Source: Symsagittifera roscoffensis
Taxonomy: Eukaryota; Xenacoelomorpha; Acoela; Convolutidae
NCBI RefSeq assembly: GCF_963678635.1
Contig: NC_087062.1
Location: 19,641,789-19,705,788, forward strand
Direction: 5' to 3'
Length of the DNA stretch: 64,000 nucleotides
Shown here: positions 47,537 through 57,687 of the stretch, one piece after another
Position numbering within the stretch: position 1 is the first letter of the stretch
How the letters are laid out: every line of letters starts with the position of its first letter
Translations under genes and position numbers: made by a program
The notes under the pieces: model-generated
What the model was told of the DNA's origin: nothing
The model's database searches: none
Seen by the model: only the letters and a program-made list of their open reading frames with translations

Positions 47537-47940
47537 TGGAGCTTGAGCCTCTCTTGGAAGCCTCGGGGGAGCGTAACCTCAGGAGCATTGAAATCACCCA
47601 TGGAGAATGCCCATGCCACTGTTTAGCGCAAACGGTGTGGTATCCAGATCACAAGAACCTTTGCCTGGTGTGGGATATGGAAGAAATCCGGTCGATCGGA
47701 CTACCGGGTCACCGACAGAAGGTGACGATCTTGGTAGTGAGTACGATCTTGGCTCTGAGATGGATAGAAGAGAATATAACGAAGTATCGGGAAGCGGGGA
47801 CGCCAACGGCAGAGTCAATATACGCGATAGACTACAGTAGGAGACTCGAGTTGTTTGAGACTGCGTGCAAGGTATTCGCCATACCAACGGAAGTCAGACA
47901 TATCTGGAGCCGTTTGAGGTACTTTCCCGTTACAGCTTAA
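47521..47940 (+). pseudogene. ORF2 C-terminal extension, truncated by the inverted repeat (plus copy)
   Basis: This frame (MHEKMMELEP...) overlaps the previous one by 16 bases. In the minus copy the same residues follow ORF2 without a stop, so it is a displaced part of ORF2 and not a separate gene. It has the Cys/His cluster HGECPCHC. It departs from the minus copy after RLRYFP and ends VTA-stop inside the inverted repeat, at least 40 codons short of the minus copy. Confidence 0.65.
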
Positions 47941-48564
47941 AGGCTACTACTAAAATATCCCCCCCCCACTCTAGAATTAATAACGTCCCCATACTCAGGT
48001 CTCTAGATACCCAAAATACATGAACGCCGTTAAAAACCGGGTCGGAACAATCCGTTAAGTTACTTTTTATTAGACAGTGGAACTTTGATCCATTTCAGAT
48101 GGATCAACCTAAAACTCGCCTTACCTCAACATAACAATTATAAAACACACTCTAGAAATTTAAATTAGTACTCACATTGTAGCACGCTCAAGAATCAGGA
48201 AGTAAATAAGTCGGTGTGCAACTCAAGAATCAATAAAGTAACTAAAATGAGTTTAATGTTTGTCAGTTTTAATAACAAGAACAAGTTTGTACTCTAGAAT
48301 GTCAGTTCTCGTGAACCATTGGGACACTCTAGCTGTCCACCTTTCCACCGAAGGTTCACTCTAGTCCAGTTTAGAATAATACTCCAATCACAACAATCCA
48401 GTTCGTGGGGATGCGCTCGTCTCTCTTCTAGATGGGACAGCTCTACTCTAGATTATTATCGCTACTGAAATTGCGAATAGCAATTTCCCACTGATTTTTC
48501 TGGCAACTTTCCCGCGCTTGTCACTCGATTGTTCTTACTTCTCTTTTCTGATTTTCAGTTATCG
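47926..48564 (-). repeat. Terminal inverted repeat, right arm
   Basis: This is the reverse complement of 28,069-28,704. Seven CTCTAG motifs (near 47,979, 47,999, 48,149, 48,292, 48,326, 48,358 and 48,446), mostly ACTCTAG, mirror the CTAGAGT motifs of the left arm. The outer boundary is at least 48,564 and could extend further, because the left arm runs into the N gap. It starts within the truncated ORF2 end. Confidence 0.95.
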
Positions 48565-48782
48565 CGAGAAAATCGTGCATGACAGGTTCCATTCGAAAAT
48601 TTAAAAAATTAAATTTCACTCCAAAATCAAGTGTTTTTTGCTTCTCTCAAGGTCAAACTTCCAAATATGACCGACTGGCACACAGATCAGAGGCTACGAA
48701 TTCGAAACTGCATTTTCGTCCATTCTGTACGAATGTCACATTGTTAGTTAGATATGATTTCAATTATTTAAAGGTCCGTCCT
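48565..48782. other. Flanking spacer, nothing identified
   Basis: AT-rich sequence just outside the right inverted repeat. The target duplication cannot be checked because the left end is in the gap. Confidence 0.5.
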
Positions 48783-49109
48783 CTAAAACCTAAATTGAAT
48801 AGTTTTGACTAGAATGCCGTGATCAACATTAGCAAAGGCTAATTCGTAGCCAGTCGATATGATGTCGATTTTGCTTCCATTATTAATGGTTTGATGCACT
48901 CTGTCCAAAAAGACCAGAAGTTTGTAGAGACGTGATCTTCCTTTGCAAAATCCGTATTGAGAATCGTGAAGACTTGGTTGTAGGTGTCTGTACAGATAAA
49001 TGAACGGGCCTTTCAAATTATCACATACTTTCAAGATTTTCGGTAGAAATGACACTTGCCTATAATTTTTTTCATTTGATTTGGAGTCTTTCTTGTTGGT
49101 TGAACTCAC
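48783..49109 (-). pseudogene. Non-LTR retrotransposon reverse transcriptase relic
   Basis: Of the 108 codons, residues after 14 carry degenerate forms of RT motifs seen in jockey/CR1/RTE-type elements. NYRQVSFLPKI corresponds to YRPVSLLP, SQYGFCKGRS to the QxGFRxGRS motif, and YELAFANVDH to the YxDFxKAFDxVxH motif with the catalytic Asp region altered. The catalytic YADD region is absent. It is a short dead fragment. Confidence 0.75.
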
Positions 49110-49690
49110 AATTAATTGTTCTCCAGCATTTTGGGAAAATTCCGGTTTGTTTGATTTTATAAAATGTTTGAATTTTTAAAATGTTTCTTAAATGAAAAGT
49201 ATTTTGCCATTTCTGGAGATAAAGCAATTTTTATTACCAGCTTACGAGAAAAATTCAAAATGAAATCGATCAAAAATATGAACACATGAATTGAAAAATT
49301 ATATTTTGTCGAAAGATATTATAGGTAATACATCGAAAACTGTTTTTTTTAAGTCAATAACAATTTAGAACAGTTTACATGATGACAAAACCAAATTCAA
49401 GAATTTCCTTGCTTATAGAAAAGCAAAAATCACTTCTAAGAATTTGTACTTACTTTTATTGAACGAAGATCCAACAGTGGCAATCTGTGGATAAATTGCA
49501 TGGAAAGATTTCAAGTTGTTTAAAAATAAATTTCCGTAAGGTTGCGATACTATCAAATAAATGCTGAAATATCTTCTAAATATATGCTGTTTTTGACAAC
49601 AATTATAATAAGGGATACTGATTAATATTGACGAATTGGAAAATCCAAAAAATAAAATCGCGGAAGTTTACAAAAACTATTTTTTCAATA
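49110..49690. other. AT-rich intergenic spacer
   Basis: No ORF, repeat terminus or RNA gene is recognisable here. The first Helitron-like element may begin in this stretch, but its 5' end could not be placed. Confidence 0.4.
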
Positions 49691-50619
49691 AAGGTAATCT
49701 CGAAGATATATGCTCCTGGAGACTGACATGTAATCCAAATACTAGTGCTCAAATCCAAATACTAGTGATCTTGCCTCCAAATACTAGTGCTCAAATCCTT
49801 GTAGTTATCGAGAAATGACGTTTTTTGTGATTTTTTCAAAAAGTTTTCAGAAAACATGAATTAATTTTTTTTTTCAAAATTGGAAATTCCCAACCCCGTA
49901 ATTGGATGCTGTCAGAGTACTCTAAGGAGTTGCAAATCTTGCCTCCAAATATGACTGTTCAAATCTTTGTAGTTTTCGAGATATGACCTTTTTTGTGATT
50001 TTTAAAAAAAAATTTCAGAAAATTTAACAATTTTTTTTTTCATAATTTGAAATTCCTAACTTTGTAGTTGAGTGCTGTCAGGGTATTCTCAGGGGTTATA
50101 AATCTTGCTACATCCGACTGCTCAATTGCTTTTAATTTTCGAGATGTGGCGTTTTTTTATTATAATTTCTTTTCAAATTTCTCAAAGAACTTATCTACAA
50201 AGAAATTCACAAAATTTGAAACTACCAAATTGATGAAGATGCAACCTTATTGTCAGCGTACACCCAGGCGTCTCAAATCTTGCCTCTAATTATGAATGCT
50301 TAAATACTTTTAGTTTCCGAGATAGAGATTTTTTATGATTTTTTAAATTTTTTCACAGGTTTAAAAAAATCACGAAATTTGAAATTTTTAACCCTATAGT
50401 AGGGTGCTCTCAGGGAGGCTCTCCAGAGGCCCATTTTCGAGAGACCGCTTTTATTGTTTTTCAAAATGGGAATTAAAAAAATAAAAAGTTTGAAATTACC
50501 AACCCTGTAAGTGGGTGCAGTCGAGTACTCTAAAAGTTTGTAGATCTTGTATTTTTATGCTGAAGCAACTTTTATGCTCTTATATCTGTTTGAAGCACCG
50601 AAGGTGCGTTACATGCTAG
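49691..50619 (+). mobile_element. Helitron-like non-autonomous element, copy 1 (5' end uncertain)
   Basis: The 3' end has the Helitron signature: a short hairpin GCACC-GAA-GGTGC (50,595-50,607), 8 bases, CTAG (50,616-50,619), then a host T. Upstream are several degenerate units of about 170-200 bp. Each carries CAAATCTTGCCTCCAAATAT, then TAGTTTTCGAGATATGACGT, T/A-runs, and GCTGTCAGRGTACTCTAA. No coding capacity. A second copy ends at 62,336. Confidence 0.75.
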
Positions 50620-50786
50620 TTATTATTATTATTATAATAAAATCATAATCAGTGGTTTGGGAATTGAACGTTTTAGCTCCGTGAACAAGTGTTAGATACT
50701 TTTAAATCTAAATATTCAATCCGTTTTTTAAACCAAAAAAAAACAATATTCGAGACATGCTGAAAAACGGAGCGAGAAACGCCAAA
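50620..50786. other. Spacer with short (TTA)n tract
   Basis: A (TTA)n-like microsatellite directly follows the Helitron end; the remainder has no recognisable feature up to the BEL/Pao target duplication. Confidence 0.5.
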
Positions 50787-50791
50787 GAGCT
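50787..50791. repeat. BEL/Pao target-site duplication, left (GAGCT)
   Basis: GAGCT directly precedes the left LTR and is repeated at 59,673-59,677 directly after the right LTR. Five bases is within the usual range for BEL/Pao integration. Confidence 0.9.
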
Positions 50792-51226
50792 TATAAAAAT
50801 TGGGTAAATTACCTGAGGAGAGTAGTACACCAATTGTTAGTAAGGGTAGTTTTAAGGGTTGAGTCAAAGGAGTTCCATGCAATTGGGCATCAGTTGAGTA
50901 AGTACATGAAAAATAATACAATAGTAAATCAGGGATAAAACTAAGGTAAATATAATATCATAAATAGGGATATTATTACATGGTACGGGGAATACTAAAA
51001 GGCGAACGTTAGAAAAAGGGGAACTGTTAATAAGGGGGTTATTCAGAAAAGTTGATATTAATCCCGAGTTTTCGTATAAATTGAAACATTATTTTACCTG
51101 AAAGTTTGTCATTTCCTTGTAAGTCATGCTGTTTTTGAAAAGTTGAGAGAAACGAGTGAGTCAGCTTGGCTGTAATGTCAAAAGTCAAGTTGAGAGAAAG
51201 GTGACCTTAATTGTTTACAATTAACA
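50792..51226 (-). repeat. BEL/Pao 3' LTR
   Basis: 435 bp, from TATAAAAATTGGG to TTTACAATTAACA on the plus strand; read on the element strand it begins TGTTAATTGT and ends TTTTTATA. It is paired with 59,238-59,672. The TG start fits LTR convention while the 3' terminal TA replaces the usual CA. Confidence 0.95.
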
Positions 51227-51240
51227 CCCGCCCACATTTG
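51227..51240 (-). promoter_or_regulatory. BEL/Pao polypurine tract
   Basis: On the element strand the bases just upstream of the 3' LTR read AAATGTGGGCGGG, purine-rich and directly adjacent to the LTR, the position used to prime plus-strand DNA. Confidence 0.7.
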
Positions 51241-51480
51241 CAGAGCTTGCAAATAAAGTATTGAATAAAATAGTAAGGATACGGTAAAATACAAAGATAA
51301 GGGAACCAGTAGATAAGGGAACCAGAAATTGTTCTTTTTCATCTTCATCTTGGTTTGTCTATCGTTGAGCTGATTGTCTTAGTTGAATTGACGAGTCGTA
51401 GATTTGTTCATCTTTGTCGAGTTGATATGTTGAAGGCTGAGTTGCGTGATTATTTGGTTGGTTAGCTATTTGGAGCTTGG

Positions 51481-54400
51481 TTACTGCGAAACTGGGAAAA
51501 CGCGGCTCAATTTGACCACAGGTCGAACTTTGAATCCAGTTGGCGTTTTCAGCTTCACTGAGCGGACTATTCCATCTTGTCCAGGAAAGGTTTCCACCAC
51601 TTTAGCAAGAGGCCACAGTCCACGAGGTGTAAAATCCTCCAACATCCAGACCATGTCGTCGGGTTGCAAATTGGAAGTCGCAGAAGTCCACTTTGATCGT
51701 TTCTGCTGACCTGGTAAGTACTCTCGAAGAAAGCGATTCCAGAAGTGATCTGCGAGTAGTTGGGATGCTTTCCATGATTTTGACAGAGATAAATCCTTGT
51801 CCTTGAAGATACCAGGCGGTAAATTTGGAGTTCCACGACCAAGAAGGAAACGGTTGGGAGTGAGAGGCAGATCATCTTTGATGTCGTCAGACACATTGGT
51901 TAAAGGTCGTGAATTCATGGTTGATTCAATTTCGGTCGTGAAAGTAGCCAGTGTTTCATAGGAGAGTGTTCTTGATCCGATGACTTTGTACAGGGAAAGT
52001 TTAAATATCTGAACTAGTCGTTCCCAAGAACCACCAAAATGAGGGGCCGCAGGAGGGTTGAATTTCCATTCGAGTGATACGTCCAGCTGATTGATGCTTT
52101 CCACAAAGTCTTTGTTCTTTTCCAAGTTGTCTAGACATTTCTTCAGCTCAGAATTGGAGCCCACAAAACTTGTCCCACAATCAGAAACCATTTTCGATGG
52201 TTTTCCTCGCCGGGCAAAAAAGCGTCTGATACAAAGAAGAGTGCTGTCTGTCGATAGTCCTAATGAGATTTCAAGATGCACAGCTCTGATCACTAAGCAT
52301 GTGAACAGTAAAATATACGCTTGGTATTGTTTTCCTTGAAGGATGATGGGAAAAGGTCCAACGTAGTCCAATCCAGTCGTTGCAAAAGGAAAATGATTTT
52401 TTGATGGCAGTCGATCAATTGGAAGATCTGACATCTGAGGGTAGTCGACTTGTTGTTGCATTCTTCTGCAGGGTATACAACTGTGTATGATACTTTTCAG
52501 CATGACGCGGCAGCGAAGAATCCAGTAGTTTTCCTGTGCTATGGCCATTGCTTGTTCCTTTCCGCAGTGGGAATGTAGAACATGGATGTTAGCTAACAGC
52601 AGGCGAACATTGGGGTTTTCACCAGCGAGAATGATTGGATATCTAGCTGATAGCATGATAGGGGCACGCGTGAGACGTCCACGAGAACGCAGGATACCGA
52701 AGTTGTCCACAAACGGTGCTAATGTTCGAAGTCTACTTTTGCCTTCAATTGGTTTTTCTTTTTTGATGTCTGAAATTTCAGAGACAAAATCTGTCCTTTG
52801 GGCAGTTTTAATTATGAGAAAGTGCGATTTCGTTAGATGCAAGAGTTGAAGATCGGCCTTCGACTGTTTGTTGATCTTCCGTTTGAGATTTTCTGCGAAT
52901 AAGAAGCAGTATGCAACTGTCTGTATTAGTCTTTTCCAGTTGCTGAAGCGTTTGATGTCAAATATAGGCTCAAATTTAGCCTCTAATGAAGTAACGAATA
53001 CAGGAATGTTCTCAAGCCGAATGTTTTCCTGTGAAGGCCATTGAGAAGAATCGTTCAACAGAAATTCCGGTCCTAGTAGCCACCGACAGCTTGAGGTCAT
53101 TTCTATAGCAATGTATCCTCTGGTACCGTCGTCAGCAGGATTTAGCAGAGTTGGAACGTGAAACCACTGTTCAGGTTTAGAAACGTCTAAAGTTTTCTGA
53201 AGCCGATTAGCGACGAAAATTTTGTGTCGTATTTCAGGTGTTCGCAGCCAATACAAAACAGTAGTACTGTCAGACCAGAAATAAGTTTTTTCAACTTTGA
53301 GGTCAATTTCCTCTGAAACAAAGAGCGATAGTTGGGCAGCATATACTGCAGCTTGCAACTCGAGATTGGGAATTGTAACACGTTTCATAGGAGCGACTCT
53401 TGTCTTTCCTATTATAAACTTCAAAGATGTGGAGCCGTCGCTGTAGACTATTCTTAGGTAGCAAACAGCAGCGAGAGCGAATTCTGATGCATCACAAAAC
53501 GTGTGAAGCTGGATTGAAGCAGGGTTTTCTTTATCAAAGAAGTTCCTTTGGAATGAAACAGTTTCGAAATTTTCCATTTCGTCTACCCAAAGTTTGAAAT
53601 CGGGACGTTTATCCGTGTCTAATGGAGTATCCCACTTAACACCTTGTGACCAAACAGATTGGAGAACTTTTCGAATCCGAATTGTCAATGGAGCCACTAT
53701 TCCGAGTGGGTCAAATAAAGAAGCGGTATACTTCAGGAGTTTCCGTTGCGTAGCAATGCCAATACGTAGAATTTTTACAAACTTTTTGTTATCGATGAAG
53801 TAGCAGTCAGTGTTGGTATTCCAGTGAACACCGAGAACTCGTTGATGTTTAGGCGTTGGATCATTAGGGCTGACTAAAATATTTGGATCAATTGAATCCA
53901 GGAATGGTTTACTGTTTGAGTTCCACTTATTCAAGTTGAACCCACCTCGAGATAAAGATCCTCGTAGTTGTGTCATTTGTTGGAGGGCTTCTTCTACCGT
54001 TGACGAAGTGACATACAAATCATCCATGTAGATATTCCGTTGAATGATTTCAGAAGCCAGAGGAAAGTCGTTTTTACTGTCTGATGCACATCGTCGTACT
54101 GCGTAGCAAGCCACGCATGGTGAGTCTGTGGCACCGAAAATGTGTCGTGTATATTCGTGAGTTTCTAATTTACCATTTTCTTTCCAAAGGTATCTTAGAA
54201 AAGGTCTATCCTTTGGGCTGACTAGCACTTGCATAAACATAGCATCTATGTCAGCAGATATTGCTATTTTATTTTGTCGAAAGCGAATTATGAGACCTGT
54301 TAAGTTGCACAAAAGATCGGGCCCTTTGAGCAAACTCGAGTTGAGGGATTTACCCTGAAAAATGCTGGAAGCATTTGAGACTCGTCTAACTTTGTCTGGT

Positions 54401-57102
54401 TTGTTGACATTTGTCACTGGATGATGCGGCAAATACCAAGATTTGATTGCAGTGTCATGTTTTGCATCTATTTTGGTGACAAAGCCTTTTTCTAAGTCAG
54501 TGATGACTGTTGCGCGGTATTTCTCCCTTAAATCAGGTTTACTTTTAAGGCGAAATTCGAGGCTGTTGAGTTGCTTTTCAGCTAGCCAACGGTTATTTGG
54601 AAGATCAGTATCCTCTTTCCAAAGAAGGTCAATTTGATAGTGACCATCTACTAAAGTACAAGAGTTTTCGAGAATATCGATTGCTCTTTTATCCGATTTG
54701 GAGTGCGAGCGTTTTGAAGAAGCGATGCCTGTGTTTTCTATTTTCATCCAGTTGAGAACTTCCTGGTATAATTTTTCATCTAAGTTATTGTGTGAATGAA
54801 CTTGTGTGAAGTTCACCGGAACAGATGGAACGGAATTATATTGCGTTTTGTTCCGACCTGTGCATGTCCATCCCAAAAGGGTTTCGATAGCCCAGGGAAC
54901 ATTCTTGGGGCCATAAACGGTATTTTTGATCTCATGATATTCTGGATTGTTGTTTCCGATGACTAGCGATATGCTATTGTCGTTTAAGTCCGGGTATTTA
55001 ACATGCTTTAAATGTGGAAAATTGTTGCACATTGCGTTTAGTTGAAAAATATCAACTGGGGCCAAATTATTTTCATCTACCGTGAGTACGTCATCGAGCG
55101 TCATTGGAGTCGATGTGCTTTTGTATGGTCTAATTTGTACATCCACAGATGTAACTTGAACTGACTTGGTCTCATGATATCCAGATATGGGAAGTGAGTG
55201 CTTCTTGTTGACGTCCAAGCCTAGTTGAGTTGCCACTGAGTCCAGTAGTAGAGTTACGCAGCTACCACTATCTAAGAAAGCGTAGGTACAAAGTGTTTTA
55301 TCACCATTTGATAATTCGATTGGTACAAAAGCTGATTGACCTGATCTCTGACAAGCTATTGCGCGATTCACTGCAGCTTTACTAGGGTTTTTTCCATAAG
55401 TATCAGAAGGATCGTGGAGTAGAGTGTGGTGTTTTTTACCACAATTATCGGTTCGACAGAGCGATTTCGAATTGCAGTCAGTAAACCTATGATTCCCTAG
55501 ACAGTTAAAGCATAAGTGCATTTTTCGGGCATGCTCTTTTCGTTGCTTAGGGTCTAAAGCTTTGAAGTGCTCGCATTTGTAGAGAGGTCCACAGGTGTCT
55601 CCACTAGGACAAGCATTCGAGTTTACATTATTCTGAGCACGAGAGTTTTGTTGATCTCCCTGATGGTTAAAGCGCTGATTTTGATTTCCTACACCATTTG
55701 TAGTAAAACCATTGAAACGGGAACCACTAGGGTGTTTAGCGTTTCCAGAAGAATTGTTAAAATTGTTATTGTTTTGGTTTCGGAAACCTGTCGGAGGCAT
55801 GTCGCGACACGCCTGTGCGTACCGTTGAAACCATTGTGCTAGATGTCTCAAGGAGGGTTGATCGTAGTCTTTGTCGATGACGAAGCGATTCCATTCTAAT
55901 CTCACAGGGTCGGGAAGCTTTGCCAGAGCAGTGTTCAAGTTTGTTGTAGAACAAATATCGTGAACAAAACCAAGTTGCTCAAAAGTGTCCACTAAAGTTA
56001 GGAGAAAAGCAGAAAACTGCATGTATGATTCTGGTTGAGCCAGATTTGGAGGTTTGAAATTTGCAAGACGTTGCAAAAAAGAGTTGACAATTCTATTGGT
56101 ATTGCCAAAGTTTTCACGAAGACGTTGTAGTGCTAGTTCGTATGTGTCGCCGTTTGCACCATAACCAGCTATCATTAGTTTAGCTGGGCCAGTTACCAAT
56201 GATTGAAGATGGATCATCTTTTCAGTTGGAGACATATTAGAATTATGAATCGATGATACGAATACACCATACCAGTGCAACCAATAGTTGGGATTGCCAT
56301 TGAAAATTGTAGGCTTCAGTTTTGGCACTGATCGACTGAATGTAGTAGAAGTGTCGCTTGAATTAGTTGCCAAAGCTCGATTGTTGTTGTTAGGAGGGTT
56401 TGCAGCACTAGCTTGTTGTGAGCTGTGGTTAGGAACATCACTAGCAAATGGATTTGAAAATGATTGGTCGCCTTGAAATGGCGCCGAAAGGTTGTCGTCA
56501 GCGGCAGCTGTTCTTGCATTGCCTTGAGTATTGTTGCTCATGGTTATAAGGTTGTTGTTTGGTATATCCATTATGTTTGCAGTCGGCATGGAGGTTGCGG
56601 TTTCCTGTGGGAAAATTGAAGTAGCATTTTCTTGAGCGCTGTTATTTGGAATTGTAGAAGTAGCAGGATTTGAAACTTGTTTTTTCAAATATTTTTTCAC
56701 TTTCATTGAAAATACTCGGATTTTCTGTTTCAACTGTACTGTCCAGTGAGAATGTTCTTCAAAATCGTGTTCAGAACCAGCCTGTAACATTTGATCGTTC
56801 AGGGTATCAAGTTTTTGTTGGAATTGAGACAATTCAGTGAACGTTTCATTGATGAGTTCAAGATCATCTTCTTCCTCGTAGATGTTGTTTTCGAGCATGT
56901 CGATCAAAGTATTGATCTCCATTTCGTGATGACGTCGAAGCGAAACCAGTTTTCGAACGCCAGTCTCTTGAACGTTTTGATTGGTATCTTGCGTTTGGGT
57001 ACCATTTTGTTCCGAAGGATCGCTGTCATTGTTTTGCGTCGTTTTATTTCTACCGGATGGGGCCATACCTTGAACCAGGAGACGTAAACCAATACCTACC
57101 AA
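51481..57102 (-). CDS. BEL/Pao Gag-Pol polyprotein (1,873 codons)
   Basis: Intact frame. MAPSGRNK, 12 codons into it, is a plausible alternative start. Gag has a coiled-coil-prone N-terminus, an Asn/Thr-rich linker and a DUF1759-like domain from about 259 (PTIFNGNPNYWLHW). A zinc-knuckle region follows (CFNCLGNHRFTDC near 530). The aspartic protease has AFLDSGSCVTLL near 611. RT is at about 850-1,090 with YMDDLYV near 1,026. RNase H-like sequence is near 1,204 (FCDASEFALA). The integrase zinc-binding region (H...H, CIPC) is near 1,500-1,550. The integrase core has LDYVGP near 1,578, VSDCGTSF near 1,640 and GGSWERL near 1,690 supplying the DDE residues. A DUF5641-like tail ends at 1,873. All expected catalytic residues are present. 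Length and order are typical of the family. Confidence 0.95.
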   Translation of the reverse strand: MVGIGLRLLVQGMAPSGRNKTTQNNDSDPSEQNGTQTQDTNQNVQETGVRKLVSLRRHHEMEINTLIDMLENNIYEEEDDLELINETFTELSQFQQKLDTLNDQMLQAGSEHDFEEHSHWTVQLKQKIRVFSMKVKKYLKKQVSNPATSTIPNNSAQENATSIFPQETATSMPTANIMDIPNNNLITMSNNTQGNARTAAADDNLSAPFQGDQSFSNPFASDVPNHSSQQASAANPPNNNNRALATNSSDTSTTFSRSVPKLKPTIFNGNPNYWLHWYGVFVSSIHNSNMSPTEKMIHLQSLVTGPAKLMIAGYGANGDTYELALQRLRENFGNTNRIVNSFLQRLANFKPPNLAQPESYMQFSAFLLTLVDTFEQLGFVHDICSTTNLNTALAKLPDPVRLEWNRFVIDKDYDQPSLRHLAQWFQRYAQACRDMPPTGFRNQNNNNFNNSSGNAKHPSGSRFNGFTTNGVGNQNQRFNHQGDQQNSRAQNNVNSNACPSGDTCGPLYKCEHFKALDPKQRKEHARKMHLCFNCLGNHRFTDCNSKSLCRTDNCGKKHHTLLHDPSDTYGKNPSKAAVNRAIACQRSGQSAFVPIELSNGDKTLCTYAFLDSGSCVTLLLDSVATQLGLDVNKKHSLPISGYHETKSVQVTSVDVQIRPYKSTSTPMTLDDVLTVDENNLAPVDIFQLNAMCNNFPHLKHVKYPDLNDNSISLVIGNNNPEYHEIKNTVYGPKNVPWAIETLLGWTCTGRNKTQYNSVPSVPVNFTQVHSHNNLDEKLYQEVLNWMKIENTGIASSKRSHSKSDKRAIDILENSCTLVDGHYQIDLLWKEDTDLPNNRWLAEKQLNSLEFRLKSKPDLREKYRATVITDLEKGFVTKIDAKHDTAIKSWYLPHHPVTNVNKPDKVRRVSNASSIFQGKSLNSSLLKGPDLLCNLTGLIIRFRQNKIAISADIDAMFMQVLVSPKDRPFLRYLWKENGKLETHEYTRHIFGATDSPCVACYAVRRCASDSKNDFPLASEIIQRNIYMDDLYVTSSTVEEALQQMTQLRGSLSRGGFNLNKWNSNSKPFLDSIDPNILVSPNDPTPKHQRVLGVHWNTNTDCYFIDNKKFVKILRIGIATQRKLLKYTASLFDPLGIVAPLTIRIRKVLQSVWSQGVKWDTPLDTDKRPDFKLWVDEMENFETVSFQRNFFDKENPASIQLHTFCDASEFALAAVCYLRIVYSDGSTSLKFIIGKTRVAPMKRVTIPNLELQAAVYAAQLSLFVSEEIDLKVEKTYFWSDSTTVLYWLRTPEIRHKIFVANRLQKTLDVSKPEQWFHVPTLLNPADDGTRGYIAIEMTSSCRWLLGPEFLLNDSSQWPSQENIRLENIPVFVTSLEAKFEPIFDIKRFSNWKRLIQTVAYCFLFAENLKRKINKQSKADLQLLHLTKSHFLIIKTAQRTDFVSEISDIKKEKPIEGKSRLRTLAPFVDNFGILRSRGRLTRAPIMLSARYPIILAGENPNVRLLLANIHVLHSHCGKEQAMAIAQENYWILRCRVMLKSIIHSCIPCRRMQQQVDYPQMSDLPIDRLPSKNHFPFATTGLDYVGPFPIILQGKQYQAYILLFTCLVIRAVHLEISLGLSTDSTLLCIRRFFARRGKPSKMVSDCGTSFVGSNSELKKCLDNLEKNKDFVESINQLDVSLEWKFNPPAAPHFGGSWERLVQIFKLSLYKVIGSRTLSYETLATFTTEIESTMNSRPLTNVSDDIKDDLPLTPNRFLLGRGTPNLPPGIFKDKDLSLSKSWKASQLLADHFWNRFLREYLPGQQKRSKWTSATSNLQPDDMVWMLEDFTPRGLWPLAKVVETFPGQDGIVRSVKLKTPTGFKVRPVVKLSRVFPVSQ

Positions 57103-57687
57103 CTTATACCAGTATATGAATTTACCTTTACCAACCTACCAACTTATACCGAATACCACCGATGCTCGTAAGAAGGAGCGAAATAATGGATAAAGTTTAA
57201 CCAATTACCACTGTACCTTACCACTTGTACCTACCTCCGAGGGAAAATTGAGCGGTCGTTCAAAGTGTCCTCGGTATTAACAATTAACTGCGATTTTAAA
57301 GCTAGTCCAAGAACCTACCTGGTCCTACCAGCCTACCGACCCTACCTACCTACCAATTACCAGTATAAACGGCAAAAAAAACCGGGTGCAAAGATTAGCA
57401 CCAATGAGTGTTGACCTCCCAGAGGACAACTGAGGATGACGTATTTACCTACCTACCTGTCGCTATTTAGCAGACGACCGAATTGTGATTGCTGACCTCC
57501 CAGAGGACAACTAAAGTTGATGTACCTGTTTACCTACCTGTCCTAATACCGTAGATTTATCCCTGTGCAATAAAATTTGCACTTATACCAGTTGACCTCC
57601 CAGAGGACAACTTGCCTTTATCGCTGTAGCGTAGCGAATGAGACGAACTAGAGTTGTTCGAAGCAGTTGATGAGCTAAACGAAGCTC

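Larger units (their letters stand above)
28069..48564 (+). mobile_element. Giant TIR-bounded Gag-Pol/SGNH retroelement, plus-strand copy (20.5 kb)
   Basis: The copy is bounded by a 636-bp sequence at 28,069-28,704 and its inverted counterpart at 47,926-48,564. In order it holds a 1.7-kb leader, a minisatellite, gag, pol with macrodomain-like tail, and ORF2 lacking its N-terminus and C-terminal end. Breaks: an extra A in gag, an 8-bp duplication at the gag zinc knuckle, a deletion at 40,372, TAG at 42,584, a one-base loss near 47,514, and truncation at 47,925. No direct LTR pair was found near gag-pol. Terminal inverted repeats are not expected for a Ty3/gypsy element; they resemble the ends of DNA transposons, Polintons or DIRS-like elements, but no tyrosine recombinase or DNA polymerase B is seen. 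Confidence 0.75.

Noticed and set aside
47521-47940. Independent third gene downstream of ORF2
   Set aside because: The minus copy shows the same residues in frame with ORF2; the apparent separate start comes from a one-base loss.
28069-48564. Maverick/Polinton transposon
   Set aside because: Size, inverted repeats and an integrase fit, but there is no protein-primed DNA polymerase B, packaging ATPase or capsid gene; instead there is full Gag, RT and RNase H.
28069-48564. DIRS-like element (inverted repeats with RT)
   Set aside because: DIRS elements use a tyrosine recombinase; here a DDE integrase with HHCC and GPF modules is present.
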